Shown: in pieces, positions 9,031 to 17,070 of the stretch
How the letters are laid out: each line of letters opens with the position of its first letter
How positions within the stretch are numbered: the stretch's first letter is position 1
Source: Sphingomonas flavalba
GTDB taxonomy: Bacteria; Pseudomonadota; Alphaproteobacteria; Sphingomonadales; Sphingomonadaceae
Assembly (NCBI RefSeq): GCF_004796535.1
Contig: NZ_SPHY01000002.1
Coordinates: 248,001 to 312,000 of the forward strand
Direction: 5' to 3'
Length of the DNA stretch: 64,000 bases
The notes under the pieces: generated by a model
Databases searched by the model: none
The model's input: the letters and a program-made list of their open reading frames with translations, nothing else
Told to the model about the DNA's origin: nothing
Translations under genes and position numbers: made by a program

Positions 9031-10551
9031 ATGCCGGACACCGACCGCATCGGGCTGGAGCCCGCCGCTACCGATCCATCGGCTGCGCATCCGCCGGCAC
9101 CGGCGCCGGCGCACGCGCCGATATCGGACCTGCCACCGCGCACGCCAGTCCTGCTCGACCTGACGACTTTCCTGATGCGCATCGCCGAACTGCTGACCAT
9201 TCCGGCGGCGGCAGCAGCGGCGGCACTGCTCACCCTCGATTTCATCCCGGACGGGATGAGGTCCGCCTACGTCAACACCGCGCTGATCGCGACGTTGTTC
9301 TTCGGTGGGCTGGCGGAGATCACTGGCTGCTACGACGTTGACGTGCGCTTCTCCGCACGGGCGGCATGGGCGCGGGTGATGACCGCGTGGACGGCAACGT
9401 CGATCTTCCTGCTCACCCTCGGCTTCCTGCTGAAGGTGTCGGGCGACTATTCGCGCGGCTGGGCACTTGCCTGGTTCGCGATCGGTGGCATCGCGCTGCT
9501 CGTCGTCCGTGCGGCCGGTACCGCCTGGATGCTGCGGATGAAGCGGCGCGGCGTGTTCAACCAGCGGGTGGCGATCTTCGGTGCGGCCGCCCAGGGCGAC
9601 CGGCTTGCCCGCTACATCAGCGGCAACGAGAAGCTGACCATCGACCTGGTCGGCTTCTTCGACGACCGTATGCCCGACCGCCTGCCGGAACGCGAAACCG
9701 CGCTGGCGCTGCGCGGCAACCTGCACGACCTGATCGACCTGATCCGGCGCGGCAATGTCGACCAGGTCATCGTCGCCCTGCCCTGGTCGGCGGAATCGCG
9801 GCTGCAGGAGATTGTCGGCGAACTGGCGATCACCCCGGTCCGCATCCGCCTGGCGCCTGACCTGGCCAGCTTCGCCTTTGCCCAGCGACAGGTGGTGCTG
9901 CTCGGCGACCTGCCGGTGATGACGTTGTTCGAACGGCCGATCTCCGGCTTCGACCAGATCGTCAAGAAGGTCGAGGATCTGGCGTTCGCCAGCGTAGCAC
10001 TGATCCTGCTGGCGCCGCTGCTGCTGCTGACCGCAATCGCGATCAAGCTCGACAGCCGCGGCCCGGTGTTCTTCCGCCAGGAGCGCGAGGGCTTCAACAA
10101 CCGCCACTTCCGCATCTGGAAATTCCGGTCGATGCGGATCGACCGCTGCGAGGCCGACGCAATCGTCCAGGCGACCCGTGACGACCCGCGCGTCACCCGC
10201 GTCGGGCGCTTCCTGCGCCGAACCAGCATCGACGAGCTGCCGCAACTGTTCAACGTGATGACCGGCGAGATGTCACTAGTCGGCCCGCGCCCGCACGCCC
10301 CCTCGACCCGCGCCGGCCAGCGGCTGTTCTCCGAAGTCGTCGGCCATTACGCGGCCCGCCACAAGGTGAAGCCGGGAATCACCGGCTGGGCGCAGGTGCA
10401 TGGCTGGCGCGGCGAGACCGACACCGAGGAGAAGCTGCTCCGTCGGCTGGAGCACGACCTCTATTACATCGAGAACTGGTCGGTCGGCCTGGATATCTAC
10501 ATCATGGCCCGCACCGCGGTATCGCTGGCGTTTCAGCGCACCGCCTACTGA
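9031..10551 (+). CDS. Undecaprenyl-phosphate hexose phosphotransferase (initiating phosphoglycosyl transferase)
   Basis: A 506-residue protein with the WbaP/WcaJ/GumD layout: a Pro/Ala-rich N-terminus, about four membrane spans (45-180), a CoA-binding-like domain, one further span near 320-345 and the C-terminal catalytic domain. The latter shows PVFFRQEREGFNN, FRIWKFRSMR and RTSIDELPQLFNVMTGEMSLVGPRPHA, the signature of polyprenyl phosphoglycosyl transferases. It transfers a sugar-1-phosphate, commonly glucose, to undecaprenyl phosphate and so starts the repeat unit. It follows epsI after 7 bp and closes the compact part of the operon. Confidence 0.9.
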   Translation: MPDTDRIGLEPAATDPSAAHPPAPAPAHAPISDLPPRTPVLLDLTTFLMRIAELLTIPAAAAAAALLTLDFIPDGMRSAYVNTALIATLFFGGLAEITGCYDVDVRFSARAAWARVMTAWTATSIFLLTLGFLLKVSGDYSRGWALAWFAIGGIALLVVRAAGTAWMLRMKRRGVFNQRVAIFGAAAQGDRLARYISGNEKLTIDLVGFFDDRMPDRLPERETALALRGNLHDLIDLIRRGNVDQVIVALPWSAESRLQEIVGELAITPVRIRLAPDLASFAFAQRQVVLLGDLPVMTLFERPISGFDQIVKKVEDLAFASVALILLAPLLLLTAIAIKLDSRGPVFFRQEREGFNNRHFRIWKFRSMRIDRCEADAIVQATRDDPRVTRVGRFLRRTSIDELPQLFNVMTGEMSLVGPRPHAPSTRAGQRLFSEVVGHYAARHKVKPGITGWAQVHGWRGETDTEEKLLRRLEHDLYYIENWSVGLDIYIMARTAVSLAFQRTAY

Positions 10552-10885
10552 CCAGCCGGCGTAACCGCGCCGCACCGGAAAGTTCCCTGATAGGATCGCG
10601 TCGCCAACGCTTCGCCCCGAAAGGCCGGCGACTCGCCGTCGTTTACCATATTTTACTTGCGTCAACCCGCCAATCCGAACGAGATAAATCAAGTCAAATT
10701 GCTCGGAATGGACAACGCTACCGAAATGAATTGGGTGTGCCGACCTAAATTCAATAATACCGCCTAATTATTTCTTGAAAATCCTGATCGTTAACCAACG
10801 CCGCAATTGGAATCCAATTGTGACGGCGGCGGAATATTGCCTGCTTTCAACCAAGTTAATTGGTTTCTGGAAATTAACTATTGAA
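10552..10885 (+). promoter_or_regulatory. A+T-rich leader ahead of the beta-helix gene with two inverted repeats
   Basis: This gap is clearly richer in A and T than its neighbours. Two inverted repeats are exact: CAATTGGA-A-TCCAATTG at 10804-10820 (8-bp arms) and AACCAA-GTTAA-TTGGTT at 10849-10865 (6-bp arms). They end about 20 bp before the chosen start codon. The composition and symmetry suggest a separately regulated promoter for the beta-helix gene. The in-frame ATG at 10775 would place both palindromes inside the gene, which argues against it. Confidence 0.55.
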
Positions 10886-12619
10886 ATGAACCGATATATA
10901 ATGCTCACCACGGTAAATCCCAAACCCTCAACAGATGCGTCGACCTCGCAATCGGTCGACGAGTGGGGGTCGCGAGTGGACGAAATTCAAATCAACGGCC
11001 GGGCCGCGCTGCTCGACGCGCTGAGCCACGCCAAGGGCGGTGAGACCTTCATTCTCGCCGCGGGCGATTACGGCACGCTGTCCTTGTCCAACCGCAGCTT
11101 CCTCGACACGGTGACCATCAAGGCCGCCAGCGCCGGGGATTCGGTCCATTTCGACGGCATCAAGCTGCTCAACGTCGCCAACATGGCATTCGACGGCATC
11201 GACATGGGCCGCGCGCTCCAGGCGGGCGAGCCGGACTATACCCAGATCAACCGGGTCGACGGGTCGAGCAACATCAGCTTCAACGACGTCCACATCCATA
11301 CCTCAACGGACGGAGACGTTTCGAACGATGCCTGGGGCATGTATGTGGCGCGTTCCAGCCAGATCAGCATCACCAATTCCGAGATCAGTGACGTCGTCCG
11401 CGGCGTGATCTTCGACAAGACCAACGACATCGTCTTCCAGAATAATTTCGTCCACACCGTCCGCAGCGACGCCGCCGACTTCAGCGCGGTGAGCAACGTT
11501 CTAATAGATGGCAATACCTTCACCGACTTTTTTCCGGTAGCCGGCGATCACCCAGACACGATCCAGTTCTGGACCAATGGGCAGACTATCGGTTCGTCGA
11601 ACATCGTCATTACCAACAACGTTATGCTACAAGGTAGTGGCGTCGGCCCGCAGGGTATTTTCATGGCCGACGAGGTCGGTACGCTGCCCTATTCGAACGT
11701 GCTGATCCAGAACAATCTGTTGTTTTCGGCCGACCAGTATCATGGCATCGCCGTCTATCACGGTGACAATGTCCGGATCATCGGCAATACGGTCGCCTCG
11801 CCTGGCGATGACAGCAAGATGTACTGGATCCTGGTCGATCGCCTGACGAACAGCACGGTCAGCCACAATGTCGCCGACAAGATCCTGAACCAGAGCTCCA
11901 CCGACCTGGTCACCGACGGCAACCTGCTGTTGAACGGCAACGCCGATGCTACGGCGCTGATCCCCAACCTGTTCGCAGGGGCCGGGACGACGATCGCCGA
12001 CCTGCTGGTTGCCGGCTACGGCTATCATCGCCCGACGGAGTCAGCACCCGAGACACCGGCGTCGAAGCCGGATTCAACGCCGACCCCGGAGCCCACGCCC
12101 GAGCCGACGCCGGAACCAACCCCGACACCGGAGCCAACTCCAACGCCCGAACCCACGCCCACGCCTGAGCCGACGCCAGAACCAACCCCGACACCGGAGC
12201 CGACTCCAACGCCGGAACCCACGCCCACGCCCGAGCCGACCCTACCGGTGGTCGGGCACAATGCGGGTAGCCTGTTCGGCACCGCGATCATCCACGCGCT
12301 GCAGGACCTGATGCTGTCGCCGAGTTCACGCGCGGCCACCACACTGTCGCTGTCCAGGGCGCTGAACGTGATCGACGCCGCCGACAGCCGCGATGCAACG
12401 CCGGAAACACCGAGCCCGCAGGACATACAGCATGCGGTGACCGCCGGTATCGGCGAGAGCCTGGCGGCGGCGGGGATCGGCGGGCTGATCGGCCATGCCC
12501 TGCCCGGTTTCGGCTCTGGCTTCGGCACCGCGCACGAGGCATCCGGCAACCCCTATCTGCAACTGGGCCATGACAGCCGCGGCGGCATGCCGTGGCTGCG
12601 GACCGAGAATTTCGCCTGA
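10886..12619 (+). CDS. Right-handed parallel beta-helix protein with Pro-Thr-Glu linker, possibly exported polysaccharide-active
   Basis: About 577 residues. The first 370 or so are a parallel beta-helix with repeated coils such as [41 protein letters not shown] and [10 protein letters not shown], as in pectate lyases, C5-epimerases and tailspikes. A proline-rich tract follows, then a roughly 125-residue C-terminal part ending WLRTENFA. No Sec signal peptide is visible, so type I or other export, or a cytoplasmic location, remain open. No catalytic residues can be assigned. Position after the phosphoglycosyl transferase suggests that it binds or modifies the polymer. The start could also be the ATG at 10901; neither has a clear ribosome site. 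Confidence 0.75.
   Translation: MNRYIMLTTVNPKPSTDASTSQSVDEWGSRVDEIQINGRAALLDALSHAKGGETFILAAGDYGTLSLSNRSFLDTVTIKAASAGDSVHFDGIKLLNVANMAFDGIDMGRALQAGEPDYTQINRVDGSSNISFNDVHIHTSTDGDVSNDAWGMYVARSSQISITNSEISDVVRGVIFDKTNDIVFQNNFVHTVRSDAADFSAVSNVLIDGNTFTDFFPVAGDHPDTIQFWTNGQTIGSSNIVITNNVMLQGSGVGPQGIFMADEVGTLPYSNVLIQNNLLFSADQYHGIAVYHGDNVRIIGNTVASPGDDSKMYWILVDRLTNSTVSHNVADKILNQSSTDLVTDGNLLLNGNADATALIPNLFAGAGTTIADLLVAGYGYHRPTESAPETPASKPDSTPTPEPTPEPTPEPTPTPEPTPTPEPTPTPEPTPEPTPTPEPTPTPEPTPTPEPTLPVVGHNAGSLFGTAIIHALQDLMLSPSSRAATTLSLSRALNVIDAADSRDATPETPSPQDIQHAVTAGIGESLAAAGIGGLIGHALPGFGSGFGTAHEASGNPYLQLGHDSRGGMPWLRTENFA
12077..12242 (+). repeat. Tandem repeats coding a Pro-Thr-Pro-Glu linker
   Basis: In-frame short units encode PTPE and PEPT in varying order, about 55 residues in all, joining the beta-helix to the C-terminal part of the preceding gene. 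Such tracts act as stiff extended spacers in cell-wall and secreted enzymes. The DNA units are near-identical, so the number may vary between strains. Confidence 0.9.
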
Positions 12620-12654
12620 TCCGGTAAGGCGGACGGCCGCCGTCGGCCGGCCCC

Positions 12655-13554
12655 CTACTCCGTCCAGTCGAGGCCGATGTCGCGATAGACCGCGCGGTCC
12701 TCATCCCAGTCGGGCTTGACCTTGACGTGCAGATAGAGGTGGACGCGGCGGCCGAGCAACTGCATCAGCTCGGCACGGGCGCGAGCGCCGATCTCGCGGA
12801 TGCGCTGGCCGCCCTTGCCGAGCACGATTGCTCGCTGGGTCGGCCGCGCGACCAGAATTTGCTGGTGGATCTCGACCGATCCGTCGTCCTGTTCCCGATA
12901 TTGCTCGGTCTCGACGACGCTGGCATAGGGCAGCTCGGCGTGGAGTTGGAGGAAGATCTGCTCGCGTGTCACCTCGGCGGCGAGCATCCGGTCGGTGGCG
13001 TCGGACACCTGATCTTCCGGGAAATGCCATGGGCCGGGCGGCATCCGCTCCGCCAGTTCCCGCTTCAGGTCGACGATGCCGTCGCCGGTCGCCGCGCTGA
13101 CCATGAACACCGCATCGAACGGCAACGCCGCACTCAGCCGCTCGGCATGGACGAGCAGCTTGTCCTTTGCCGCGATGTCGACCTTGTTCAACACCAGCAG
13201 CTTCGGTTCCCGGCGCCTGGCCAGTGCCTCGACGATCGCCATCACCTTCGGGCCCAGGCCGGCGCGCGCGTCGACGACCAGCGCGATCAGGTCGGCATCC
13301 TCCGCACCGCTCCAAGCGGCGGCGACCATCGCCCGGTCGAGGCGGCGGCGCGGCTCGAAGATGCCGGGCGTGTCGACCAGCATGATCTGCGCCTCCCCGG
13401 CGATCGCAACGCCGAGCAGGCGGGTCCGCGTCGTCTGCGCCTTCGGGCTGACGATCGCCACTTTCTGGCCAACCAGTGCGTTGACCAGCGTCGACTTGCC
13501 CGCATTGGGCGCGCCGACGACGGCGACCAACCCGCAGGATGGGCCGCCGCTCAT
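12655..13554 (-). CDS. era: GTPase Era, 30S ribosomal subunit maturation factor
   Basis: A 299-residue protein. The G1 loop GAPNAGKS is at 14-21, the switch region has QTTRTR, G3 is DTPG, and G4 is NKVD. The C-terminal KH domain carries IVLGKGGQRIREIG. Era binds the 3' end of 16S rRNA and assists small-subunit assembly. The ATG overlaps the rnc stop by four bases (ATGA), and lepB-rnc-era form the usual cluster. It converges on the beta-helix gene over a GC-rich gap. Confidence 0.97.
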   Translation of the reverse strand: MSGGPSCGLVAVVGAPNAGKSTLVNALVGQKVAIVSPKAQTTRTRLLGVAIAGEAQIMLVDTPGIFEPRRRLDRAMVAAAWSGAEDADLIALVVDARAGLGPKVMAIVEALARRREPKLLVLNKVDIAAKDKLLVHAERLSAALPFDAVFMVSAATGDGIVDLKRELAERMPPGPWHFPEDQVSDATDRMLAAEVTREQIFLQLHAELPYASVVETEQYREQDDGSVEIHQQILVARPTQRAIVLGKGGQRIREIGARARAELMQLLGRRVHLYLHVKVKPDWDEDRAVYRDIGLDWTE

Positions 13555-14234
13555 CGCTCACCCCCCTCGCCGCCGGTCAACATCGCGAGCAGAGCGCGCG
13601 CGGCCGCCGTCTCCGCCTCCTGCTTGGAACTGCCCTCCGCCTGCGTTTCTCCCGCACCCTTGATCGAGACGGCAACGGTGAAGCGCGGCGAATGGTGGGG
13701 GCCGGAGCGCCCGGCCAGCGCGTAGACCGGCGGCTTGCGGCGGTTGGCGGCAGCCCATTCCTGCAGCGCCGATTTTGGGTGCTGGGGCGCCCGTTCGCGG
13801 GCGATCCGCTCACCCCAGGCGGCGCGAACGAAGCCGTCGGCGGCGGCAAACCCGCCGTCCAGATAGAGGGCGCCGATCAGCGCCTCGACCACGTCGCCCA
13901 GCACATGGTCGCTTTCCATCGCCCCGTCGTCGCGCGCCTGCTTGCCGAGGCGCAGGTGCGGGCCGACGCCGATCTCCCGCGCGATTTTGGCGCAGGTCTC
14001 GCCGGAGACCAGCAGGTTCAGCCGGCGGGATAGGTTGCCTTCCGGTTCGTCCGGGAAGCGGGCATAAAGCCAGCGCGCGACGATCAGCCCCAGCACCCGG
14101 TCGCCAAGAAACTCCAGTCGCTGGTAATCCTCCGCTTCCCGGCTGCCATGGGTCAGCGCGCGCCGGAACAGCGCCTCGTCAACGGGCCGATAGCCGAGCG
14201 CGGCGGCCAGCCAGGTGGTCAGATCGCCGCTCAT
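13551..14234 (-). CDS. rnc: Ribonuclease III
   Basis: A 227-residue endonuclease for double-stranded RNA, used in rRNA and mRNA processing. The signature RLEFLGDRVL lies at about 39-48, with Glu41 and Asp45 as metal ligands, and SDHVLGDVVEALIGALYLDGG carries the second acidic set. A double-stranded RNA-binding domain begins near PKSALQEWA and ends with the SSKQEAETAAARALL helix. The ATG at 14234 overlaps the lepB stop (TGATG). An in-frame extension to 14285 would run into lepB and looks wrong. Confidence 0.97.
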   Translation of the reverse strand: MSGDLTTWLAAALGYRPVDEALFRRALTHGSREAEDYQRLEFLGDRVLGLIVARWLYARFPDEPEGNLSRRLNLLVSGETCAKIAREIGVGPHLRLGKQARDDGAMESDHVLGDVVEALIGALYLDGGFAAADGFVRAAWGERIARERAPQHPKSALQEWAAANRRKPPVYALAGRSGPHHSPRFTVAVSIKGAGETQAEGSSKQEAETAAARALLAMLTGGEGGER

Positions 14235-15058
14235 CAGAATCGCCCCCCGATCCGTTCGGCCCGTACAGCCGGCCACCAGGTCCACGGCCGGACCGGACTG
14301 GCGGAACCGTCGGTCGAATAGACGACGACCAGCGCCCGGCCGACCAGATTGTCCTGCGGGACCAGCCCGATGCCGCCGGCATCGGTCGCGACCCGGCTAT
14401 CCTCGCTGCGATCGCGGTTGTCGCCCATGACGAACATATGCCCCACCGGCACGTTGAACACCGGCGTATCGTCGACCCCGGTTACGCCGATGTCGAGCGT
14501 CTCGTAACTACGCCCGCCGGGCAGCGTCTCCCGGTAGCGGGGATAGCGGCAGGCGCCGCCGCCACCCGCCGCCGGCTCGCTGTACAGGGTGGAGAAGCAC
14601 GGACTGTTGGGACTGGCCGGCACCACCAGATCCGCGATCCGCTCGCGCGGTAGCCGCCGGCCGTTCAGAATGACGCGCCCGCCGCGCAGTTGCACGCTGT
14701 CGCCCGGCAGGCCGATCACCCGCTTGATATAGTCGCGCTGGTTGCTTGGCGGCGCGCGGAAGATGACGACGTCGCCGCGCTCCGGCTGGGCGGCCAGCAC
14801 GCGGCGCGGCAGCAGCGGCACGTCGAACGGCAGGCTGTAGCGCGAATAGCCGTAGGGCCATTTGGCGGCGAGCAGATAGTCGCCGATCAGCAGGCGCGGC
14901 TGCATCGATTCCGACGGGATGGTGAACGGCGCGACGACGAAGCTGCGCACGACGAACACGACAAGCGCGAGCTTGACGAGGAAGTAGAGGAAGTCGCGCA
15001 TCTCGGACCGGGATCGCGAGCGGCGCCGGGCGCGATCGCCGGCGGCGTTTCTGGGCAT
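14234..15058 (-). CDS. lepB: Signal peptidase I
   Basis: A 274-residue inner-membrane serine protease that removes Sec and Tat signal peptides. A basic N-terminus precedes one membrane span (about 22-45). The nucleophile is Ser51 in IPSESMQP, and the general base is Lys112 in RDYIKRVIGLPGD. GHMFVMGDNRDRSEDSR is the conserved box near the C-terminal end of the fold. It heads the lepB-rnc-era cluster. An internal ATG at codon 20 is a possible alternative start. Confidence 0.96.
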   Translation of the reverse strand: MPRNAAGDRARRRSRSRSEMRDFLYFLVKLALVVFVVRSFVVAPFTIPSESMQPRLLIGDYLLAAKWPYGYSRYSLPFDVPLLPRRVLAAQPERGDVVIFRAPPSNQRDYIKRVIGLPGDSVQLRGGRVILNGRRLPRERIADLVVPASPNSPCFSTLYSEPAAGGGGACRYPRYRETLPGGRSYETLDIGVTGVDDTPVFNVPVGHMFVMGDNRDRSEDSRVATDAGGIGLVPQDNLVGRALVVVYSTDGSASPVRPWTWWPAVRAERIGGRF

Positions 15059-15143
15059 CGGCGGCCTTTGCGGCGGTCGGCCGCGATCGTCAAGGATGGC
15101 GGCGCGCGACGGCCGGGTTCGGCGGGAAAGCGGCCTTCCATGG

Positions 15144-15172
15144 TTGACAACCAGCCGCTTGTCCCGTAGCGG
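15144..15172 (+). promoter_or_regulatory. Probable sigma-70 promoter for rplU-rpmA
   Basis: An exact TTGACA occurs at 15144-15149. Seventeen bases later stands TAGCGG (15167-15172), a weak -10 element. This lies about 65 bp ahead of the rplU start in a short divergent gap with lepB, the expected place for a ribosomal protein promoter. Confidence 0.4.
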
Positions 15173-15237
15173 GCCTGCTTTCCGCGCCGGGCTTGCGCTT
15201 GGTCGCGGAACTCAGTCTTGAAGAAGTGATGAGAGCC

Positions 15238-15693
15238 ATGTTCGCAGTCGTGCGCACGGGCGGCAAGCAATATCGCGTTGCCGCAGGAGACAAGATCGTC
15301 GTCGAGAAGCTTGCCGGTGAGGCGGGCGACACCATCGCGCTCGGCGATGTGCTGCTGGCGGGGGACGGCGCTGAGCTGAAGCCCACCGACGGACTGACCG
15401 TTTCGGCCGAGATCGTCGCGCAGGCGAAGGGCGAGAAGGTCATCGTCTTCAAGAAACGTCGCCGGCATAACTACCGGCGCCGCAACGGCCATCGCCAGCA
15501 GCTGACGATCCTGAAGATCGTCGCGATCGGCGAGGAAAAGAAGAAGGCAGCGCCGAAGAAGGCCGCCGCCGAAGACAAGCCGGCCGCCCCCGCCAAGGCC
15601 GAGGCCGCCGCGGAAACCGCGGCGCCCGTCGAGGCGAAGAAGGCTCCGGCAAAGAAGGCCCCGGCGAAGAAGCCGGCGGCTGATAAGGAGTAA
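15238..15693 (+). CDS. rplU: 50S ribosomal protein L21
   Basis: 151 residues. The first 100 are canonical L21: [14 protein letters not shown] at the start and a basic [17 protein letters not shown] block near 76-92. The last 45 or so residues form a Lys/Ala/Pro-rich tail with repeats of APAKK, absent from the roughly 103-residue E. coli protein but common in alphaproteobacteria. I chose the ATG at 15238; an in-frame codon at 15193 would add 15 residues not seen in the family. It is followed by rpmA after 6 bp. Confidence 0.97.
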   Translation: MFAVVRTGGKQYRVAAGDKIVVEKLAGEAGDTIALGDVLLAGDGAELKPTDGLTVSAEIVAQAKGEKVIVFKKRRRHNYRRRNGHRQQLTILKIVAIGEEKKKAAPKKAAAEDKPAAPAKAEAAAETAAPVEAKKAPAKKAPAKKPAADKE

Positions 15694-15699
15694 CGGGCA

Positions 15700-15969
15700 A
15701 TGGCACACAAGAAAGCAGGCGGCTCGTCGCGCAACGGTCGTGATTCCGCTGGCCGTCGCCTTGGCGTGAAGAAGTATGGCGGCCAGGAAGTCGTTGGCGG
15801 CAACATCATCGTGCGCCAGCGCGGCACCCGCGTCTATCCGGGCCGTAATGTCGGCATCGGCAAGGATCATACCTTGTTTGCGCTGACCGCTGGCCGCGTG
15901 GCGTTCCACGAAGGCAAGCTCGGCCGCAAATACGTATCCGTGGATATTATGGCCGAGGCGGCCGAATAG
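15700..15969 (+). CDS. rpmA: 50S ribosomal protein L27
   Basis: 89 residues starting [16 protein letters not shown], the invariant L27 N-terminus that reaches toward the peptidyl transferase centre. The usual length and the rplU-rpmA order confirm the assignment. Two hairpins follow the stop, the second with a T run. Confidence 0.98.
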   Translation: MAHKKAGGSSRNGRDSAGRRLGVKKYGGQEVVGGNIIVRQRGTRVYPGRNVGIGKDHTLFALTAGRVAFHEGKLGRKYVSVDIMAEAAE

Positions 15970-15985
15970 CGGACGAACCGGTTAT

Positions 15986-16061
15986 CGGGTCGTCCTGGGG
16001 GCGACCCGAAAGCCTGCTGCGGCAGGTGTAGAGGGAGACGGGTAGCCCCCGCTCCCTTTTT
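15986..16061 (+). terminator. Rho-independent terminator of rplU-rpmA, with a preceding hairpin
   Basis: A 7-bp hairpin CGGGTCG/CGACCCG spans 15986-16008. A second stem, AGGGAG (16032-16037) with CTCCCT (16052-16057) and an inner CGGG/CCCG, is followed by five T residues at 16057-16061. The second is a classic intrinsic terminator. Confidence 0.8.
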
Positions 16062-16137
16062 GCATATCTCCCTCAAATCCCTGTCGCACCGCTGTCATGC
16101 CCGGCTGGCATGGCGGCGCCGGAATTTGGAGAGAGAT

Positions 16138-16692
16138 ATGTTCGCGCGGACCGATAGACTGCTGCTGCGGCCCGGCTGGGCCGAGGACGCGCCGGCCCTG
16201 CATGCCGCGATCGCCGAACCGGCGGTGGTGCGCAACCTAGCGCGAGCGCCCTGGCCGTACCGGCTGACCGACGCGCAGGCCTTTCTTGCCGGCGCCGATA
16301 CGCCCCTGCCCACCTGCCTGATGTTCGCGCGCACCCACGGCGCCCCACGTCTGGTCGGGGGCGTCGGACTGCACCCGGCCGCTGACGGACGGATTGAACT
16401 GGGTTTCTGGGTCGCGCGGCGGTTCTGGGGCCTCGGCTATGCGACAGAGGCCGGCCAGGCAATGCTGGCAGCGGCACGCGATACGCTACGCCTGTCGGCG
16501 ATCGAGGCCGTCCACTTCGTCGACAATCCGGCCGCCGGGCGGGTGTTGCACAAGCTCGGCTTCCGCCCGATCGGGTGCCCTGCCCCGCGCTTCAGCGCCG
16601 GGCGGGGCGAGGCGGCTCCCAGCCGGCGCTATATCAGCGAAGGCGACGGAATGCCCTGTGACGGGGACATGCCGCAGCTGAAGGCCGCCTGA
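16138..16692 (+). CDS. GNAT family acetyltransferase, RimJ/RimL type
   Basis: A 184-residue acetyl-CoA-dependent N-acetyltransferase. TDRLLLRPGWAEDAPAL at the start is the RimJ/RimL-type opening; GFWVARRFWGLGYATEAGQAML holds the acetyl-CoA pyrophosphate loop; FVDNPAAGRVLHKLGFR is the usual terminal motif. The ATG at 16138 has GGAGAG about 6 bases upstream. The substrate may be a ribosomal or other protein N-terminus or a small molecule; this cannot be decided. It stands alone between two terminator/promoter regions. Confidence 0.85.
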   Translation: MFARTDRLLLRPGWAEDAPALHAAIAEPAVVRNLARAPWPYRLTDAQAFLAGADTPLPTCLMFARTHGAPRLVGGVGLHPAADGRIELGFWVARRFWGLGYATEAGQAMLAAARDTLRLSAIEAVHFVDNPAAGRVLHKLGFRPIGCPAPRFSAGRGEAAPSRRYISEGDGMPCDGDMPQLKAA

Positions 16693-16696
16693 TCGG

Positions 16697-16722
16697 GGAA
16701 CCCCGGCGCGACCGCATTCGTT
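16697..16722 (+). promoter_or_regulatory. EcfG-type general stress promoter ahead of the small protein gene
   Basis: GGAAC at 16697-16701, a 17-base spacer, then CGTT at 16719-16722. This exactly fits the GGAAC-N16/17-CGTT pattern of alphaproteobacterial EcfG promoters. It lies about 40 bp before the start codon of the 82-residue protein and downstream of the acetyltransferase stop, in a non-coding stretch. Confidence 0.65.
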
Positions 16723-16761
16723 GCTTTTTTTGCCTGTTTTACAAGCGTTGGAGTTCAGTCG

Positions 16762-17010
16762 ATGTCGAAATTCCGTTTTTCCGCCCTTGCCGCCGCTGCG
16801 GCGATGCTCGCCGCCAGCCCGGCGCTGGCCGCCGGGACCAGCGCCAGCCGCCTGTCCGTCACCGGCGCGCGCACGGCGGCGCCTGTGGCCCAGACGAGCG
16901 AAGCCGCGGGCGGCAATGTGATCGCGCTGGCGCTGGCCGCCGGCATTGCGGCGATCGTCGTTCTGGCCGTTATCAACAACGACAATGACGACAAGCCCGC
17001 CAGCGCCTGA
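16762..17010 (+). CDS. Small exported membrane protein, putative general stress regulon member
   Basis: 82 residues: a signal peptide (1-23, cleavage after ALA), a short Ser/Thr/Ala linker, one hydrophobic span (about 51-70, IALALAAGIAAIVVLAVI) and an acidic polar tail NNDNDDKPASA. No known domain is recognised. The EcfG-type promoter directly upstream suggests induction under stress. The TM-plus-tail arrangement recalls sorting signals, but no PEP-CTERM or VPEID motif or arginine cluster is present. A strong hairpin follows the gene. Confidence 0.75.
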   Translation: MSKFRFSALAAAAAMLAASPALAAGTSASRLSVTGARTAAPVAQTSEAAGGNVIALALAAGIAAIVVLAVINNDNDDKPASA

Positions 17011-17032
17011 ACCGGCTGTCGAGCGGGAAGCG

Positions 17033-17062
17033 GCGCCGTCCCGGCCCAGGCCGGGGCGGCGC
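17033..17062. terminator. Bidirectional GC-rich terminator hairpin
   Basis: GCGCCG-t-CCCGGCC pairs with GGCCGGG-g-CGGCGC around a two-base loop, a 14-position stem with one T-G pair. It sits between the convergent small protein gene and the PF10118 hydrolase gene, ending 8 bp before the latter's stop. There is no clear T run on either strand. Confidence 0.6.
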
Positions 17063-17070
17063 TTCGCTGT

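Noticed and set aside
10775-10885. Upstream extension of the beta-helix protein from ATG 10775
   Set aside because: It would code a Lys/Asn/Ile-rich segment unlike the rest and would place two exact palindromes inside the gene. The A+T-rich stretch reads better as a leader.
12077-12242. Possible CRISPR or satellite array
   Set aside because: The units are in frame, three-base periodic and code for Pro-Thr-Glu; there are no spacers of equal length.
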